From: Aureispira sp963837355
GTDB lineage: Bacteria > Bacteroidota > Bacteroidia > Chitinophagales > Saprospiraceae
Length of the DNA: 64,000 nucleotides
Direction: 5' to 3'
NCBI GenBank assembly: GCA_963837355.1
Contig: CAWIMY010000003.1
Span: 620,001 to 684,000 of the forward strand
Below, in pieces: positions 8,961 to 18,920 of the stretch (positions are counted from its first letter, which is position 1; each line of letters opens with the position of its first letter). Under the pieces are notes generated by a model that was not told where the DNA came from, ran no database searches, and saw only the letters and a list, made by a program, of their open reading frames with translations. The translations under genes were made by a program, and so were the position numbers.

Positions 8961-11613
8961 CTATTTTACAGGCTCTGCCAAGAGTTTTTTGAGGGCATCG
9001 AGTTGGAGCATACACTCGATGGGTGTTAGGCTGTTGAGGTCGATGCTGTTGAGCTTTTCTTTGAAGGCTTCGAGCTGTGGGTCGGGCGCGGCATCGAAGA
9101 AGCTGAGCTGCGTGGTGGAGGCTTTGATGCGCTGTACTTTTTCTTTTAAGTCGCCTGCGTCGATGCTTTTTTGCTCTAGCTGGGCTAGAATCTCTTGGGA
9201 GCGCTCGACGACGTAGCGGGGCATGCCCGCCATTCGGGCGACGTGGATACCAAAGCTGTGGTGGGAGCCGCCTTCTTGGAGGGTTCTCAAAAACAGCACT
9301 TTGTCTTTTAATTCTTTGGTGGAGACGTGGTAATTTTTGATGCGTGGAAAGCGCTCGGCGAGCTCGTTGAGCTCGTGGTAGTGCGTGGCAAAGAGCGTTT
9401 TGGGCTGGGCGATGCTGTTGCTGTGTAAGAACTCAGCAATTGACCACGCGATGGAAATTCCATCGTAGGTGCTGGTACCTCGGCCAATTTCGTCTAGCAA
9501 AATCAAGCTGCGGGGCGAGATGTTGTTGAGAATAGAGGCGGTTTCATTCATTTCTACCATAAAAGTCGATTCGCCCGAAGAGATGTTGTCGGACGCGCCA
9601 ACTCTGGTAAAAACTTTGTCGATCATCCCTAAATCGGCAGCGATAGCAGGGAACAAAACTTCCCATTTGTGCCATGAGGGCGATAAGCGCCGTTTGGCGG
9701 AGCAGCGCCGATTTACCCGACATATTGGGGCCTGTAATCATAATAATTTGCTGCTCTTCGTTGCTCAAATAAATATCATTAGGCACATACTCCTCTCCTA
9801 GTTTGAGTTGTTTTTCGATCACGGGGTGGCGGCCTGCTTTGATGTCAATCGTGAGGCTGTCGTTCATATTGGGACGGCAGTAATTGTTGAGCAGAGCGAC
9901 CTTAGCGAACGACGCTAAACAATCCAATTGCGCAATTAAGGCAGCGTTGGTTTGTATCGGCGTAATGTATTCTGTTAATGCAAATACCAAATCGGCATAG
10001 AGCTGGTTTTCTAACACCAAAATCTTTTCTTGTGCGCCTAATATTTTAACTTCTAGCACTTTGAGGTCTTCGGTAATATAGCGCTCTGCATTGGTCAAGG
10101 TTTGTTTGCGCACCCAATGGTCGGGCACCAAGCCTTTGTTTTTGTATTTATTGGTGACTTCCAAGTAATACCCAAATACATTATTGAACCCAATTTTTAG
10201 GTTATCAATACCTGTGGCTTGGGCTTCTTTTTGTTGGATTCGCAGGAGGTGGTCTTTGCTGTTTTTGACCAAGCCGCGCAGCTCGTCCAGTTCTTCCGAA
10301 ATGCCGTCGGCCATCACGCCGCCTTTATCTAGCTTCACGGGCGGTTCTTCGACCAATTGTTCCGCGATGCGGTCGCGGATGCTGGTGCAGAGCTGTAGGC
10401 GTTCGCCAATGGATTGCAACTGCTCGTTGTCGCTTTTTAGCAAGGCCTCTTTGAGCGGCGCGATGGCCGTCAAGGATTTTTCTAAATGCTTGACCTCGCG
10501 CGGGTGAATTTTGCCCAACGGCACTTTTGAAATCAAGCGCTCCAAGTCACCAATTTGACGTACTTGCAAGTCCAGCAACGTAGTCATGGGCTCGGTCTCT
10601 ATAAAATACTGCACCATTTCGTGACGGGCAGTCACCGCTTTTCTAGCTTTTAGCGGCAGCAAAATCCACTTTTTTAGCAACCGTGTGCCCATTGGCGAAA
10701 TGGTATGGTCTAGAATCTGCACCAATGGCACTCCTGAAGAATAGGGCGATTGTACCAATTCTAAATTGCGAATGGTAAATTTATCCAACCAAACATAGCG
10801 CTCGGGTTGAATGCGAGAAATGTTGGTGATGTGGCGGAGATTGGTATTTTCAGTAGAAGCAACGTAATGCAAGACGGCGCCTGCTGCGACTTGTGCCAAG
10901 GCTAGGCTTTCTATTCCAAATCCTTTCAGAGAAGTAACGTCAAACTGTGCTTGTAATTTGCCTTGGGCATAATCGCCTGTAAACACCCAATCGTCAATTC
11001 CATATTGGTAATAACTATCGCCGAGCTGTTCTAGTATTTGTTGTTGTAAGGCCTTAGAAAAAATAACCTCAGAGGGAATAAAGCTTTGTAGGAGTTTATC
11101 AATGTAACTGCGGGAGCCTTCGCTGACTAAAAATTCCCCTGTAGAAATGTCTAATAAGGCCAAGCCGACCTGTCCTTTCTTACCAAAATGCAACCCTGCT
11201 AAGTAGTTGTTGCTCTTGCGATCCAAGATATTGTCATTGACCGTTACCCCTGGCGTAACGACCTCTGTAACGCCCCGCTTGACTAATTTTTTGAGCTTGC
11301 TGGGCTTTTCCAGCTGGTCGCAAACGGCCACCCGATAGCCTGCTTGCACCAACTTGGGCAAATAAGTATCTAAGGAGTGGTAGGGGAAGCCTGCTAGTTC
11401 AACCTTAGAAGAGCCGTTGTTGCGCGCTGTCAAGATGATGCCCAATACATTAGCGGCAGTGATCGCATCGTCAGAAAAGGTTTCGTAAAAATCCCCTACC
11501 CGAAACAGCAAAATTGCATCGGGATATTGTGCTTTGAGGTCGTTGTATTGTACCATCAAGGGCGTTACCTTTTTGATTTTAGACGTTGCGTTGGTTGTTT
11601 TTTTCTTGGCCAC
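8961..11613 (-). pseudogene. mutS: DNA mismatch repair protein MutS, one frameshift
   Basis: The two open pieces (9544-11613 and 8961-9656) join into a normal ~880-residue MutS. The first has the N-terminal mismatch-binding domain with VGDFYETF (the Phe-x-Glu wedge), the connector, lever and clamp domains, and the P-loop TGPNMSGKSALLRQ. The second resumes at VPAIAADLGMIDKVFTRVGASDNI and carries LILLDEIGRGTSTYDG (Walker B) and TLFATHYHEL. The break is an extra base in a GGG run (plus strand 9649-9651); removing one base restores MGSFVPAIAA. MutS recognises mispairs and small loops. If the frameshift is real the ATPase is lost and the strain would be a mutator; an assembly error is more likely. 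Confidence 0.93.
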
Positions 11614-11687
11614 TGGGAGGTGTTTTTAAACTTCTGAAAGGCTACTTTGTCCACTTCTTTACTAGAAAAAGTAGTGAGCAAAAATAC

Positions 11688-11717
11688 AAAAAATCCACCT
11701 TTTGAGTGGATTTTTTT
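11688..11717 (-). terminator. Terminator after the DUF421 operon
   Basis: On the minus strand the arms AAATCCAC and GTGGATTT flank a short loop and are followed by TTTTTTG, a typical Rho-independent terminator. It lies 37 nt beyond the stop of the last DUF421 gene and upstream of mutS. The flanking A and T runs would let it work in both directions. Confidence 0.75.
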
Positions 11718-11754
11718 GCTTGTTTTATATAATTATTCTACTGTTCTTTTTTCT

Positions 11755-12306
11755 CTACTTAAGCGTTGTTTTTTGAGCGGCTTCCCAACCATCTACTCCG
11801 TGTAGGGCATCGCTGTCTCCGTTTTCTTCGTCTTTGGTAATAACGCTCAATTTTCCGTCTGTTTCTAAAACGACCGCGTAAACACTTGCTTTGGTATAGT
11901 GCCCTTCTCCTCGAATCGCTGCATAGACTTCTTCTTTCATCACCCGTTCCTTCTCCATTATTTCTTGTACAAAATTGCCTTTGTATAAGAGCAGACTAGG
12001 CGTTAGTTTAACTACTTTACGAATCTTTTTATAATGAAAGGAGGCTTTCGTAGTAAGGTATTGCAACAGCATAAACATGATAATTCCTGTGGTGCCATCC
12101 GCTACAGAGATGTCTTTGGTAGTTAGAGGTGTTGCTAATAAAGCGCCCATTGCAACGGTCATCGCCCAATCAAAATTATTCATCTGTCCTGTTGTGCGCT
12201 TCCCCATCACATTAGTAAAAAAAATCAAGACTAGGTACAAGAGTGGTGCAGAAAGAACGACGCGTAAAATGCTATTGGTATTAGAAAATAAAACACCTTC
12301 CATCAC
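11755..12306 (-). CDS. DUF421 (YetF-like) membrane protein, copy 3
   Basis: A 183-residue protein with three N-terminal membrane helices. The YetF family motif follows (MGKRTTGQMNNFDWAMTVAMG) and then a soluble C-terminal DUF421 domain with SLLLYKGNFVQE and VYAVVLETDGKLSVI. The family is widespread; B. subtilis homologues have been linked to spore germination. A function in this organism is not known. It is the third of three tandem paralogues on the same strand and ends at a terminator. Confidence 0.88.
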   Translation of the reverse strand: MMEGVLFSNTNSILRVVLSAPLLYLVLIFFTNVMGKRTTGQMNNFDWAMTVAMGALLATPLTTKDISVADGTTGIIMFMLLQYLTTKASFHYKKIRKVVKLTPSLLLYKGNFVQEIMEKERVMKEEVYAAIRGEGHYTKASVYAVVLETDGKLSVITKDEENGDSDALHGVDGWEAAQKTTLK

Positions 12307-12329
12307 TGTATTTTATAGGTTAGGTAAGA

Positions 12330-12881
12330 TCACAACTTGCTAAACTTATTTTTTAAAGTTTCTGGCAAACCTGTAAGGCCTGATAAAATCTCGCCATGCT
12401 CTAGCGCTTTTTCTTTGGCGATCACACTAAACATAGCATCACTCTCTAAGATTACTGCATAAATCTGTGTTAAGTCGTTATAGCCATTCTCCCGAATAGC
12501 CGCTTGCACCTCTGCGGGTAAAACGCGCTCTTTTTCCAAATTTTCATACAGCATTTTACCTTCGTATAGTAAGAGCGTTGGAGTAGCTCTCACTATTTTT
12601 TGTAAAGTATCAGAATAGAAAGACAATTTAGTTAAAATATATTGCAACAGCATTAATAAGGCAATACCCAAAGCCCCAATAGTGATAGAGGTATTACTTG
12701 TCATCGGAGAAGCGATTAAAGAGCCCATCGCAACCGTAACTGCCCAGTCAAAATTATTCATCTGCGCTGTCGTGCGCTTCCCCATTATACGGATATTAAA
12801 GATCATTATGGCGTATAAAAAGGGTGCCGCTATTACTACGCGGAGAAAGCTTTGCGTGTCTATAGTGAATAATTCTTTCAT
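12330..12881 (-). CDS. DUF421 (YetF-like) membrane protein, copy 2
   Basis: A 183-residue paralogue with the same layout: three membrane helices, the core IMGKRTTAQMNNFDWAVTVA, and a C-terminal DUF421 domain (TLLLYEGKMLYENLEKERVL, IYAVILESDAMFSVI). Only 23 bp separate it from the next gene, so the three copies are probably one transcript. Divergence from the neighbours is moderate, which indicates an old duplication rather than a recent one. Confidence 0.88.
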   Translation of the reverse strand: MKELFTIDTQSFLRVVIAAPFLYAIMIFNIRIMGKRTTAQMNNFDWAVTVAMGSLIASPMTSNTSITIGALGIALLMLLQYILTKLSFYSDTLQKIVRATPTLLLYEGKMLYENLEKERVLPAEVQAAIRENGYNDLTQIYAVILESDAMFSVIAKEKALEHGEILSGLTGLPETLKNKFSKL

Positions 12882-12948
12882 TTAAATATTTTTTTTATAT
12901 TACATCCTGTAGAATAATGTACCGTATGTTGTTGCTTTATTGAACTTA

Positions 12949-13506
12949 TTAGTCAGCTCGTTCTAATTCTTGCTTTACCTCTTCGGGAACACCATACACG
13001 TATTTTAAGCAGCGAGCGGGATGCTCGGCATCCGACTCGGGGATAACACTTAAATTGGCGTTATTTTCTAAGACTACTGCGTAAATATCCTCGATATTGC
13101 CTTCTCCACTTTGGCGAATAGCCGAATAAATTTCGGATTCCATAATTCGCTCTGCTTCCATGTTATCTTCTAAGAATTTGCCTTTGTATAAGAGCAATTT
13201 GGGAGAGGATTTGACAACATCACCTGCAACATTATAATGAAAAGTGAGCTTGGTTAGCCAATATTGCAGCAACATAAGGGCAAGTATCCCGACTGCTCCA
13301 TCAGCAATAGAAACGTCTTTGAGAATAAGACTAGAGGCCAACAAAGAACCCATTGCCACCGTAACGGCCCAGTCAAAATTATTCATCTGCGCTGTACTCC
13401 GTTTACCCATGACGCGCACAAAGAAAATCATTAGCACATAGAGGATAGCAGAGGAAATAAGAATACGCGTCAAGCTGTCAAAGCTCGTAAAATATAGCTT
13501 GTCCAT
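12949..13506 (-). CDS. DUF421 (YetF-like) membrane protein, copy 1
   Basis: A 185-residue paralogue and first gene of the triple array. It has three membrane helices with VMGKRSTAQMNNFDWAVTVA, then the DUF421 domain (KLLLYKGKFLEDNMEAERIM, IYAVVLENNANLSVI). The 66-bp gap to copy 2 holds no strong terminator. Its C-terminus is more acidic than in the other copies (VPEEVKQELERAD). Confidence 0.88.
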   Translation of the reverse strand: MDKLYFTSFDSLTRILISSAILYVLMIFFVRVMGKRSTAQMNNFDWAVTVAMGSLLASSLILKDVSIADGAVGILALMLLQYWLTKLTFHYNVAGDVVKSSPKLLLYKGKFLEDNMEAERIMESEIYSAIRQSGEGNIEDIYAVVLENNANLSVIPESDAEHPARCLKYVYGVPEEVKQELERAD

Positions 13507-13591
13507 TGGGAAGAATTTAAGTACGGTTAGAATTATTAATTTTTAACAACGCTCCTTTCCCAATTGTTGCCTAACAGTTCTATTGAACGAG

Positions 13592-15052
13592 TTATTCTCT
13601 ACTCAACGAATCGGGGCGATGGCCTATTAATCCATAGAATAAAATATAGCAATAACAGATGACAGGCGTTAAAAAGGAAAGCTGAATGCCTACCCAATCA
13701 ATCATAAACCCATGTAATAGAGGAATAAACGCCCCTCCTACAATGGCCATCACTAATAGAGAAGAGCCTTGACTCGTATACTCTCCCAAGTCCTTGATCG
13801 CTAACGTAAAAATATTAGACCACATGATAGAATTAAACAACCCGATACTCAATAGGGCCCACAAAGAAAGGTTGTTCTGTCCGCCCAAGGCACCCACTAA
13901 TAAAAGTATAATAACCATAACGGCGAACAAACTCAAGGTTCTAGCGGCGTTCGATTTGCCGATGTAGAAACCCACAAAATTGAGTGCTAAAAACAGGAGG
14001 TAATAAGCCACTTCTTCTAATTGAAGGCCGACAAACACCAATCCCCCATCTTCTAATTTCAAACCTGTGACCCCATAGATAAATATAAAAACAGCCAAGG
14101 AAATCATCGCCATTAGTCCATATTTGCGGGTGCCTTGGTTGGCCGTATCAAAGGCGACGGCTCCCAACAAGCGGCCAATCATCGCGCCGCCCCAATAAAA
14201 GGCTAAATAAGCCCCTGCTTTGGTCGGCTCAAAGCCTAATAAATCTTCCATGTAGGGCATCATAAAACTGCCAATAGCCACTTCTCCCCCCACGTAGAAA
14301 AAGATGGCTCCAATTCCCCAAGTCAGTTGGGGATATTTCAAGACGGCTAATCCTCCTTGTACTTTTGTCGAATTGATATAAGCGGGCATACTGGCAAAGT
14401 ACACCACAATTGCCAAGAGCAAAAATAGCGTTCCTGTAATTAGATACGTCGAAGAAATAGCGTCTAATGTCGGCTCGGTACCGTCTGTAAAGATTTTAAA
14501 AATCAACAACGAGGCAGCTAAGGGCGCAATGGTTGTCCCCAAGGAATTGAGCCCCTGCGCCAAATTGAGGCGGCTCGAAGCTGTTTCTGGGCGGCCCATA
14601 ATCGCCGCGTAGGGGTTGGCACAAATTTGCAGGAGCGTAATTCCTGAGGCCAAAATAAACAAGGCCATCAAGAACATCGGGTATGATTCGGCCAATGCCG
14701 CTGGATAAAACGCAAAACAGCCCAAGCTACACACGCCCAAACTAATGGCCATCCCTCGTTTGTACCCAATTTTATTGATGGGATCGCTTCCGCTAATGGA
14801 AGACACTAAAAAATAGAGTAGGGAGACGACAAAAAAGGCAATAAAGAAGGAGAATTGCACCAAACTCGCATCAAAGGCTTTGAGGTCAAATATCTTTTTG
14901 AAGGCTGAAATCAATGGATCATTAACCACGGTAATGAAGCCCCACATAAAAAATAGGGTGGTCAACAGGGCAAAGGCTCCTTTGTAGGGTTGGTTGTTGG
15001 TGGGTTCGTCCAAGGGACGGTCGGTGTTGGAGGTGGGTATAGAACCAGCCAT
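13592..15052 (-). CDS. FucP-type sugar MFS transporter
   Basis: A 486-residue major facilitator protein with about 12 predicted helices. Features of the fucose/glucose-galactose permease group are visible: FALLTTLFFMWGFITVVNDPLISAFK at the first helix (a key W-G-F and N-D), RLNLAQGLNSLGTTIAPL in the middle, and a C-terminal half with GEVAIGSFMMPYMEDLLG and FWGGAMIGRLLGA. These are inner-membrane sugar:H+ symporters; the sugar cannot be told from sequence. ATG at 15052 is chosen over an upstream start at 15106 that adds a non-hydrophobic extension. No sugar-catabolic gene lies beside it. Confidence 0.9.
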   Translation of the reverse strand: MAGSIPTSNTDRPLDEPTNNQPYKGAFALLTTLFFMWGFITVVNDPLISAFKKIFDLKAFDASLVQFSFFIAFFVVSLLYFLVSSISGSDPINKIGYKRGMAISLGVCSLGCFAFYPAALAESYPMFLMALFILASGITLLQICANPYAAIMGRPETASSRLNLAQGLNSLGTTIAPLAASLLIFKIFTDGTEPTLDAISSTYLITGTLFLLLAIVVYFASMPAYINSTKVQGGLAVLKYPQLTWGIGAIFFYVGGEVAIGSFMMPYMEDLLGFEPTKAGAYLAFYWGGAMIGRLLGAVAFDTANQGTRKYGLMAMISLAVFIFIYGVTGLKLEDGGLVFVGLQLEEVAYYLLFLALNFVGFYIGKSNAARTLSLFAVMVIILLLVGALGGQNNLSLWALLSIGLFNSIMWSNIFTLAIKDLGEYTSQGSSLLVMAIVGGAFIPLLHGFMIDWVGIQLSFLTPVICYCYILFYGLIGHRPDSLSRE

Positions 15053-15250
15053 AGAGTAGTATTTGTTTTGGTGGAAGAGGCACAGCCTCCCAACCGTGTT
15101 GTACACAACACGGTTGTCAATAGGTTACCCGCCAAAATAGCAAAAGCCCGCTATAGCACCCCGATTGCCCCACTATTTTTTACATTTATAGCGATATTCG
15201 GCTAATTTTGCCCCACACCGCTTCTTTCTAGTCGACCAACACAACAGCCG

Positions 15251-15736
15251 ATGCCGTCACCAACCGTCCATTTTTTCGTCCGTTTAGAGCACCGTCCTAC
15301 GCCCAGTACTACCCAAGACCTCGTACCAATGCAACAAGCATTTTCCGAGTGGCTGGAGGCGGTAGAAGCCGCTTGGAAAACCCTAGCCACCCCCTTACAA
15401 ATTCAGTACGACCCACAAGGCCTTACCGCTATTTGGACAACAGAACAGCCGCTCCCAACACTGGTACAAAGCATTGCCCTACTAAGCGCGCGCACAGATA
15501 CTAACGCGGCCATCGACCAAGGCGACGCCATTTATGACGCTCAACGAGCGTGGTGTTGCAGTACCGTTCCCGAACGCCTGCCCGCCTTGCTGAAAGTGGG
15601 ACAGCACTACGAAGCGGCCTTCGTGTTGGGGGAAGCCGCTAGCGCCACGCTATCTAAAAAAAGCTTAGACTACTTGACAAGAAGTTACTTTCCAGGCGCA
15701 CAAACGGCAGTAGAGGTGTATGCTTGGAAACGCTAA
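15251..15736 (+). CDS. Hypothetical protein
   Basis: A 161-residue soluble protein that I do not recognise. It has no signal peptide or membrane helix. A central ALLSARTDTNAAIDQGDAIYDAQRAW stretch looks helical and the C-terminus (YFPGAQTAVEVYAWKR) is strand-like. It stands alone between divergent and convergent neighbours and ends at a bidirectional terminator, which supports it being a transcribed gene. Confidence 0.6.
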   Translation: MPSPTVHFFVRLEHRPTPSTTQDLVPMQQAFSEWLEAVEAAWKTLATPLQIQYDPQGLTAIWTTEQPLPTLVQSIALLSARTDTNAAIDQGDAIYDAQRAWCCSTVPERLPALLKVGQHYEAAFVLGEAASATLSKKSLDYLTRSYFPGAQTAVEVYAWKR

Positions 15737-15755
15737 ACGCCTTCCTTTCTACCAA

Positions 15756-15800
15756 TAAAAAATAAGAGCAAAAGCACAGCGCCTTTGCTCTTATCAAGAG
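15756..15800. terminator. Bidirectional terminator
   Basis: The arms TAAGAGCAAAAG (15763-15774) and CTTTGCTCTTA (15783-15793) pair with one small mismatch. They are flanked by an A-rich tract on the left, which reads as T-rich on the minus strand. The hairpin sits between two convergent genes and would terminate both. Confidence 0.75.
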
Positions 15801-15834
15801 AAAAATGGTGGGTATAATCTAATACTTATTACTG

Positions 15835-16467
15835 CTAATAAATACGGATACTCGCAATTTTGCTCCCTGTTTTGAAAGCCGCCGCTTGCAAATCCGTACG
15901 CTCTCCGCGCAACGGGCTTTGCTCTTGCACATAATCCGAATCATTCAATAAAAACTGCATAGGAACTTGTTCGGTCTCTACGACAAACATTTGCCCAACA
16001 TTGGTATGCCAAAAAGCGGCATCTGCGTAAGCCTTTTGAAATTCTTCGATGCTGCTGCCAACACCTATTCCATTATCCAGTTTATAGCGGTTAGAAATAA
16101 CTTTTAACTCCCCTACCACATCGTCAAACCCTTGGGTTTGCGGGTTGTAGCGAGGAAAAATTTGCAGCAAGCGCTCGCCATCAGCCGACACAATAAACAC
16201 AGGCTCTTCTTGGCCTTCTCGACGTTGAGTGAGCTCTTCGATGGTATATCCTTTTTCCTTGGCGATAGCTGTGATGGGGCCGCCAAGTTCAAAATCCCCT
16301 ACCCGTGTAGCGCTCAGCGTATAATTCAAGGCGGGAGCAGCGGGCACATCCGTCGAAGTAGTAATAGGCGTTTCGTCAGACGCAGCAGGTTTTGCGGCTT
16401 CCTCGCAACTGTAGGCACTTAGGAGTACCAACAAAAGGCTTATTAATAAAGTAAGGTTCTTTTTCAT
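15835..16467 (-). CDS. Lipoprotein of unknown function
   Basis: A 210-residue lipoprotein: the signal ends in SAYSCEEA, with the lipidated Cys at about residue 21. A Thr/Pro/Ala-rich linker follows, then a globular domain beginning SATRVGDFELGGPI. The pattern of VGDFELGGP near the start and GIGVGSSIEEFQKAY in the middle resembles DUF1131-type periplasmic proteins, but I cannot confirm the family. It is probably anchored to the outer or inner membrane, facing the periplasm. Confidence 0.75.
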   Translation of the reverse strand: MKKNLTLLISLLLVLLSAYSCEEAAKPAASDETPITTSTDVPAAPALNYTLSATRVGDFELGGPITAIAKEKGYTIEELTQRREGQEEPVFIVSADGERLLQIFPRYNPQTQGFDDVVGELKVISNRYKLDNGIGVGSSIEEFQKAYADAAFWHTNVGQMFVVETEQVPMQFLLNDSDYVQEQSPLRGERTDLQAAAFKTGSKIASIRIY

Positions 16468-16563
16468 GAACTAGTTTTTTGTGTGAATAGAGTACCACTT
16501 GCTTTTTGTAACAAGTTGCTTTCTGTAACAGTTATAAAAATAGATAGTTATTTACGCCATACG

Positions 16564-17424
16564 TTAGAAGAGTTCTAAGCGTTCTTTTTTGAGTTGATAA
16601 CGCTCCAAAATAGTTTTTACCCCCTGCCGATCCATCAAAAAAGGCGGCACGGCCACACTACTTTCTTGGTTGCCCTTTAGGTCAATATTGACCAACTTGA
16701 TGGTGGCGTAATTCTGTTGGCCTTTTGGCAAATGGTAGAGCTCTAGGACACGGTAGCGTCCCGCTTTGCCCAAAGGAGCATTTTCTATGGCTGCAATCGG
16801 ATCACTTTTCAAGGCTTCTGTAAATTCCTCTAGGCGCAAGGTACCAAAACGCTGTTCTAGGATATATTTACCGTACCAAGTTTCTTGATTTTTAGAATAA
16901 GGAATCAGCGGCACTTTCCAAATAAAAGCTGTAGGCCCAGCGATTACACACAAGGCTTCTATTACCCACAACAAGACCAATAACCCGCCATTAATTGGAG
17001 CGCCTCCCACAGTCCACAACCCTTCATGGTACAAAAAAGACAGTAGTTCGCCCGTCTTTTCTAGCTCAAACGGGGTTCCCAAGGATTCAAAATAATACCA
17101 CAAGGGGGGTAAATTTCCCAAGTCTAGGTACAATAAAAACGCTACCCACTGTCCATAAAACAAGACAAAGCTCGACAGCAACCCTACCAGCAACTGGCTT
17201 TTCTTATTGTATAATTTCAACCAACGCGCCATTAGCCGCAGCACCCAACTCCATGCATAAGCAATCAGCACCACAATAACGGGCAATACCCAAACCAGTG
17301 GCAACGTCACCATCAACACCGTATACACGTATCCCAATAGCAAGGCCAAAGGCAAGCCAAGCACCAAAGAATAAGCAATGCCACGGGTGGCCCAATCGGA
17401 AGGCGCTTGATAATAAGTCAGCAT
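16564..17424 (-). CDS. Hypothetical membrane protein
   Basis: A 286-residue protein with about four membrane helices in the first 180 residues. A cytosolic C-terminal region of about 110 residues follows (YGKYILEQRFGTLRLEEFTEALKSDP...). The family is not recognised. It lies 41 bp downstream of pgk on the same strand and may be cotranscribed with it, though no functional link is evident. Confidence 0.7.
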   Translation of the reverse strand: MLTYYQAPSDWATRGIAYSLVLGLPLALLLGYVYTVLMVTLPLVWVLPVIVVLIAYAWSWVLRLMARWLKLYNKKSQLLVGLLSSFVLFYGQWVAFLLYLDLGNLPPLWYYFESLGTPFELEKTGELLSFLYHEGLWTVGGAPINGGLLVLLWVIEALCVIAGPTAFIWKVPLIPYSKNQETWYGKYILEQRFGTLRLEEFTEALKSDPIAAIENAPLGKAGRYRVLELYHLPKGQQNYATIKLVNIDLKGNQESSVAVPPFLMDRQGVKTILERYQLKKERLELF

Positions 17425-17465
17425 AGGAGTTAAGTTTTAAATAATTACGAAGTCTATTGTTACCA

Positions 17466-18677
17466 TTACGCTTCTACAGCGGCGATGCCTGGCAGGGTTT
17501 TTCCTTCTAACAATTCCAACATCGCGCCGCCGCCAGTAGAGACAAAGCTCACTTCGTCCGCCTTCCCCGCTTGGTTGATAGCCGCCACGGAGTCTCCGCC
17601 GCCAATCAACGAAAAGGCACCGTTTTGGGTGGCTTCGGCCACAGCATCGGCTATTTTCAACGTACCATTGGAAAAATTTTCCCATTCAAAGACACCCATT
17701 GGGCCGTTCCAAATTAAACTTTTAGAGGCGCGAATGACCTTGGAAAAGGCTTCTATGGCCTTGGGGCCAATGTCTAAGCCCATCAAATCACTGGGAATGT
17801 TGTCGCTTTGTACTGTTTTTGGGGACGCATTTTTGTCAAATTCTGCGGCGGCGATAGAATCTTCGGGCAGTAAAATCGTTACCTTATTAGCTTTAGCTTT
17901 TTTTAGCAATTGGCGCGCCGTGTCTAATTTGTCTTCTTCTAACAGGGATTTTCCGACTTCGCCCCCTTGGGCTTTGAGTAAGGTATAGGCCATGCCGCCG
18001 CCAATGAGCAAGTTGTCCACATTGTCCACTAACTTTTCTAACAAGGTAATTTTATCCGATACCTTAGCGCCGCCTACAATCGCGGTAAAAGGACGGGCAG
18101 GATTATCGGTCAACTTTTTGGCTTCTTTTAATTCTTTGGCAATCAAAAAACCATAGCCTTTGTGCGCCTTGTCAAAATATTGAGCAATGGTACAAGTCGA
18201 GGCATGGGCACGGTGGGCTGTTCCAAAGGCATCGTTAATATAGACCTCCCCGAGCTTGGCCAATTCGCGGGCAAATACTTGGTCGCCTTTTTTTTCTTCT
18301 TTGTAGAAACGGGTATTTTCTAACAATAGTACTTGCCCCATTTCCAAGGAAGCCACTGCTTTTTGAGCCGCTTCGCCTACTGTTTGATCACAAAAAGCTA
18401 CTGGATTTCCCAATAATTCCGACAGAGGAGAGACAACCGCATTCAAACTAAAGCGCGCGCGATCCAAGGCACCTGTTTGTAATAAGTTCTTTTGGGGACG
18501 GCCTAAGTGAGCCATCAAAATAGCCGCTCCGCCCTGCTCCAAGATATACTGAATGGTGGGCACTGCCCCTCTCAAACGCGTATCATCACTTACTTGACGC
18601 TGTTCGTCCAAAGGGACATTAAAATCTACGCGTACTAATACTTTTTTTCCTTTTAGTGATAAGTTTTCGATAGACAT
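17466..18677 (-). CDS. pgk: Phosphoglycerate kinase
   Basis: A 403-residue phosphoglycerate kinase. It converts 1,3-bisphosphoglycerate and ADP to 3-phosphoglycerate and ATP in glycolysis. The N-terminal signature KKVLVRVDFNVPL is present, with ILMAHLGRP and the GTAHRAHAST substrate loop. The C-terminal lobe has NGPMGVFEWENFSNGT and the ATP-binding IGGGDSVAAI and STGGGAMLELLEG. Length is normal. ATG at 18677 fits the family; the in-frame upstream extension to 18728 is not conserved-looking. Confidence 0.97.
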   Translation of the reverse strand: MSIENLSLKGKKVLVRVDFNVPLDEQRQVSDDTRLRGAVPTIQYILEQGGAAILMAHLGRPQKNLLQTGALDRARFSLNAVVSPLSELLGNPVAFCDQTVGEAAQKAVASLEMGQVLLLENTRFYKEEKKGDQVFARELAKLGEVYINDAFGTAHRAHASTCTIAQYFDKAHKGYGFLIAKELKEAKKLTDNPARPFTAIVGGAKVSDKITLLEKLVDNVDNLLIGGGMAYTLLKAQGGEVGKSLLEEDKLDTARQLLKKAKANKVTILLPEDSIAAAEFDKNASPKTVQSDNIPSDLMGLDIGPKAIEAFSKVIRASKSLIWNGPMGVFEWENFSNGTLKIADAVAEATQNGAFSLIGGGDSVAAINQAGKADEVSFVSTGGGAMLELLEGKTLPGIAAVEA

Positions 18678-18859
18678 AATTCTGTTCAGATTAACTAGCT
18701 TAGAACTAGTGGGTGGGATAATAGACAAGTTGCTTTAGACACAAGAAATCTCAAAATAATTGGAACTTTGCGTCCACAAAATGCCCTGAAAAAGCTTCTT
18801 TAAGGATATTAAAGGTTTTTTTTTATAAAAGAACTACAAAAGTAGAATTTTTTGCAGGA

Positions 18860-18887
18860 TTGTATTAGCTATTGCCCGCTATTTTTC
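18860..18887 (+). promoter_or_regulatory. Possible Bacteroidota-type promoter
   Basis: A TTG at 18860-18862 is followed after 17 nt by TATTTTTC (18880-18887), one mismatch from the Bacteroidota -7 consensus TAnnTTTG. The gene for the SUKH-like protein starts 33 nt further on. The match is short and could be chance in this AT-rich gap. Confidence 0.3.
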
Positions 18888-18920
18888 CTAACTTAGTTAT
18901 CACACTAGCCACTATTAAAC

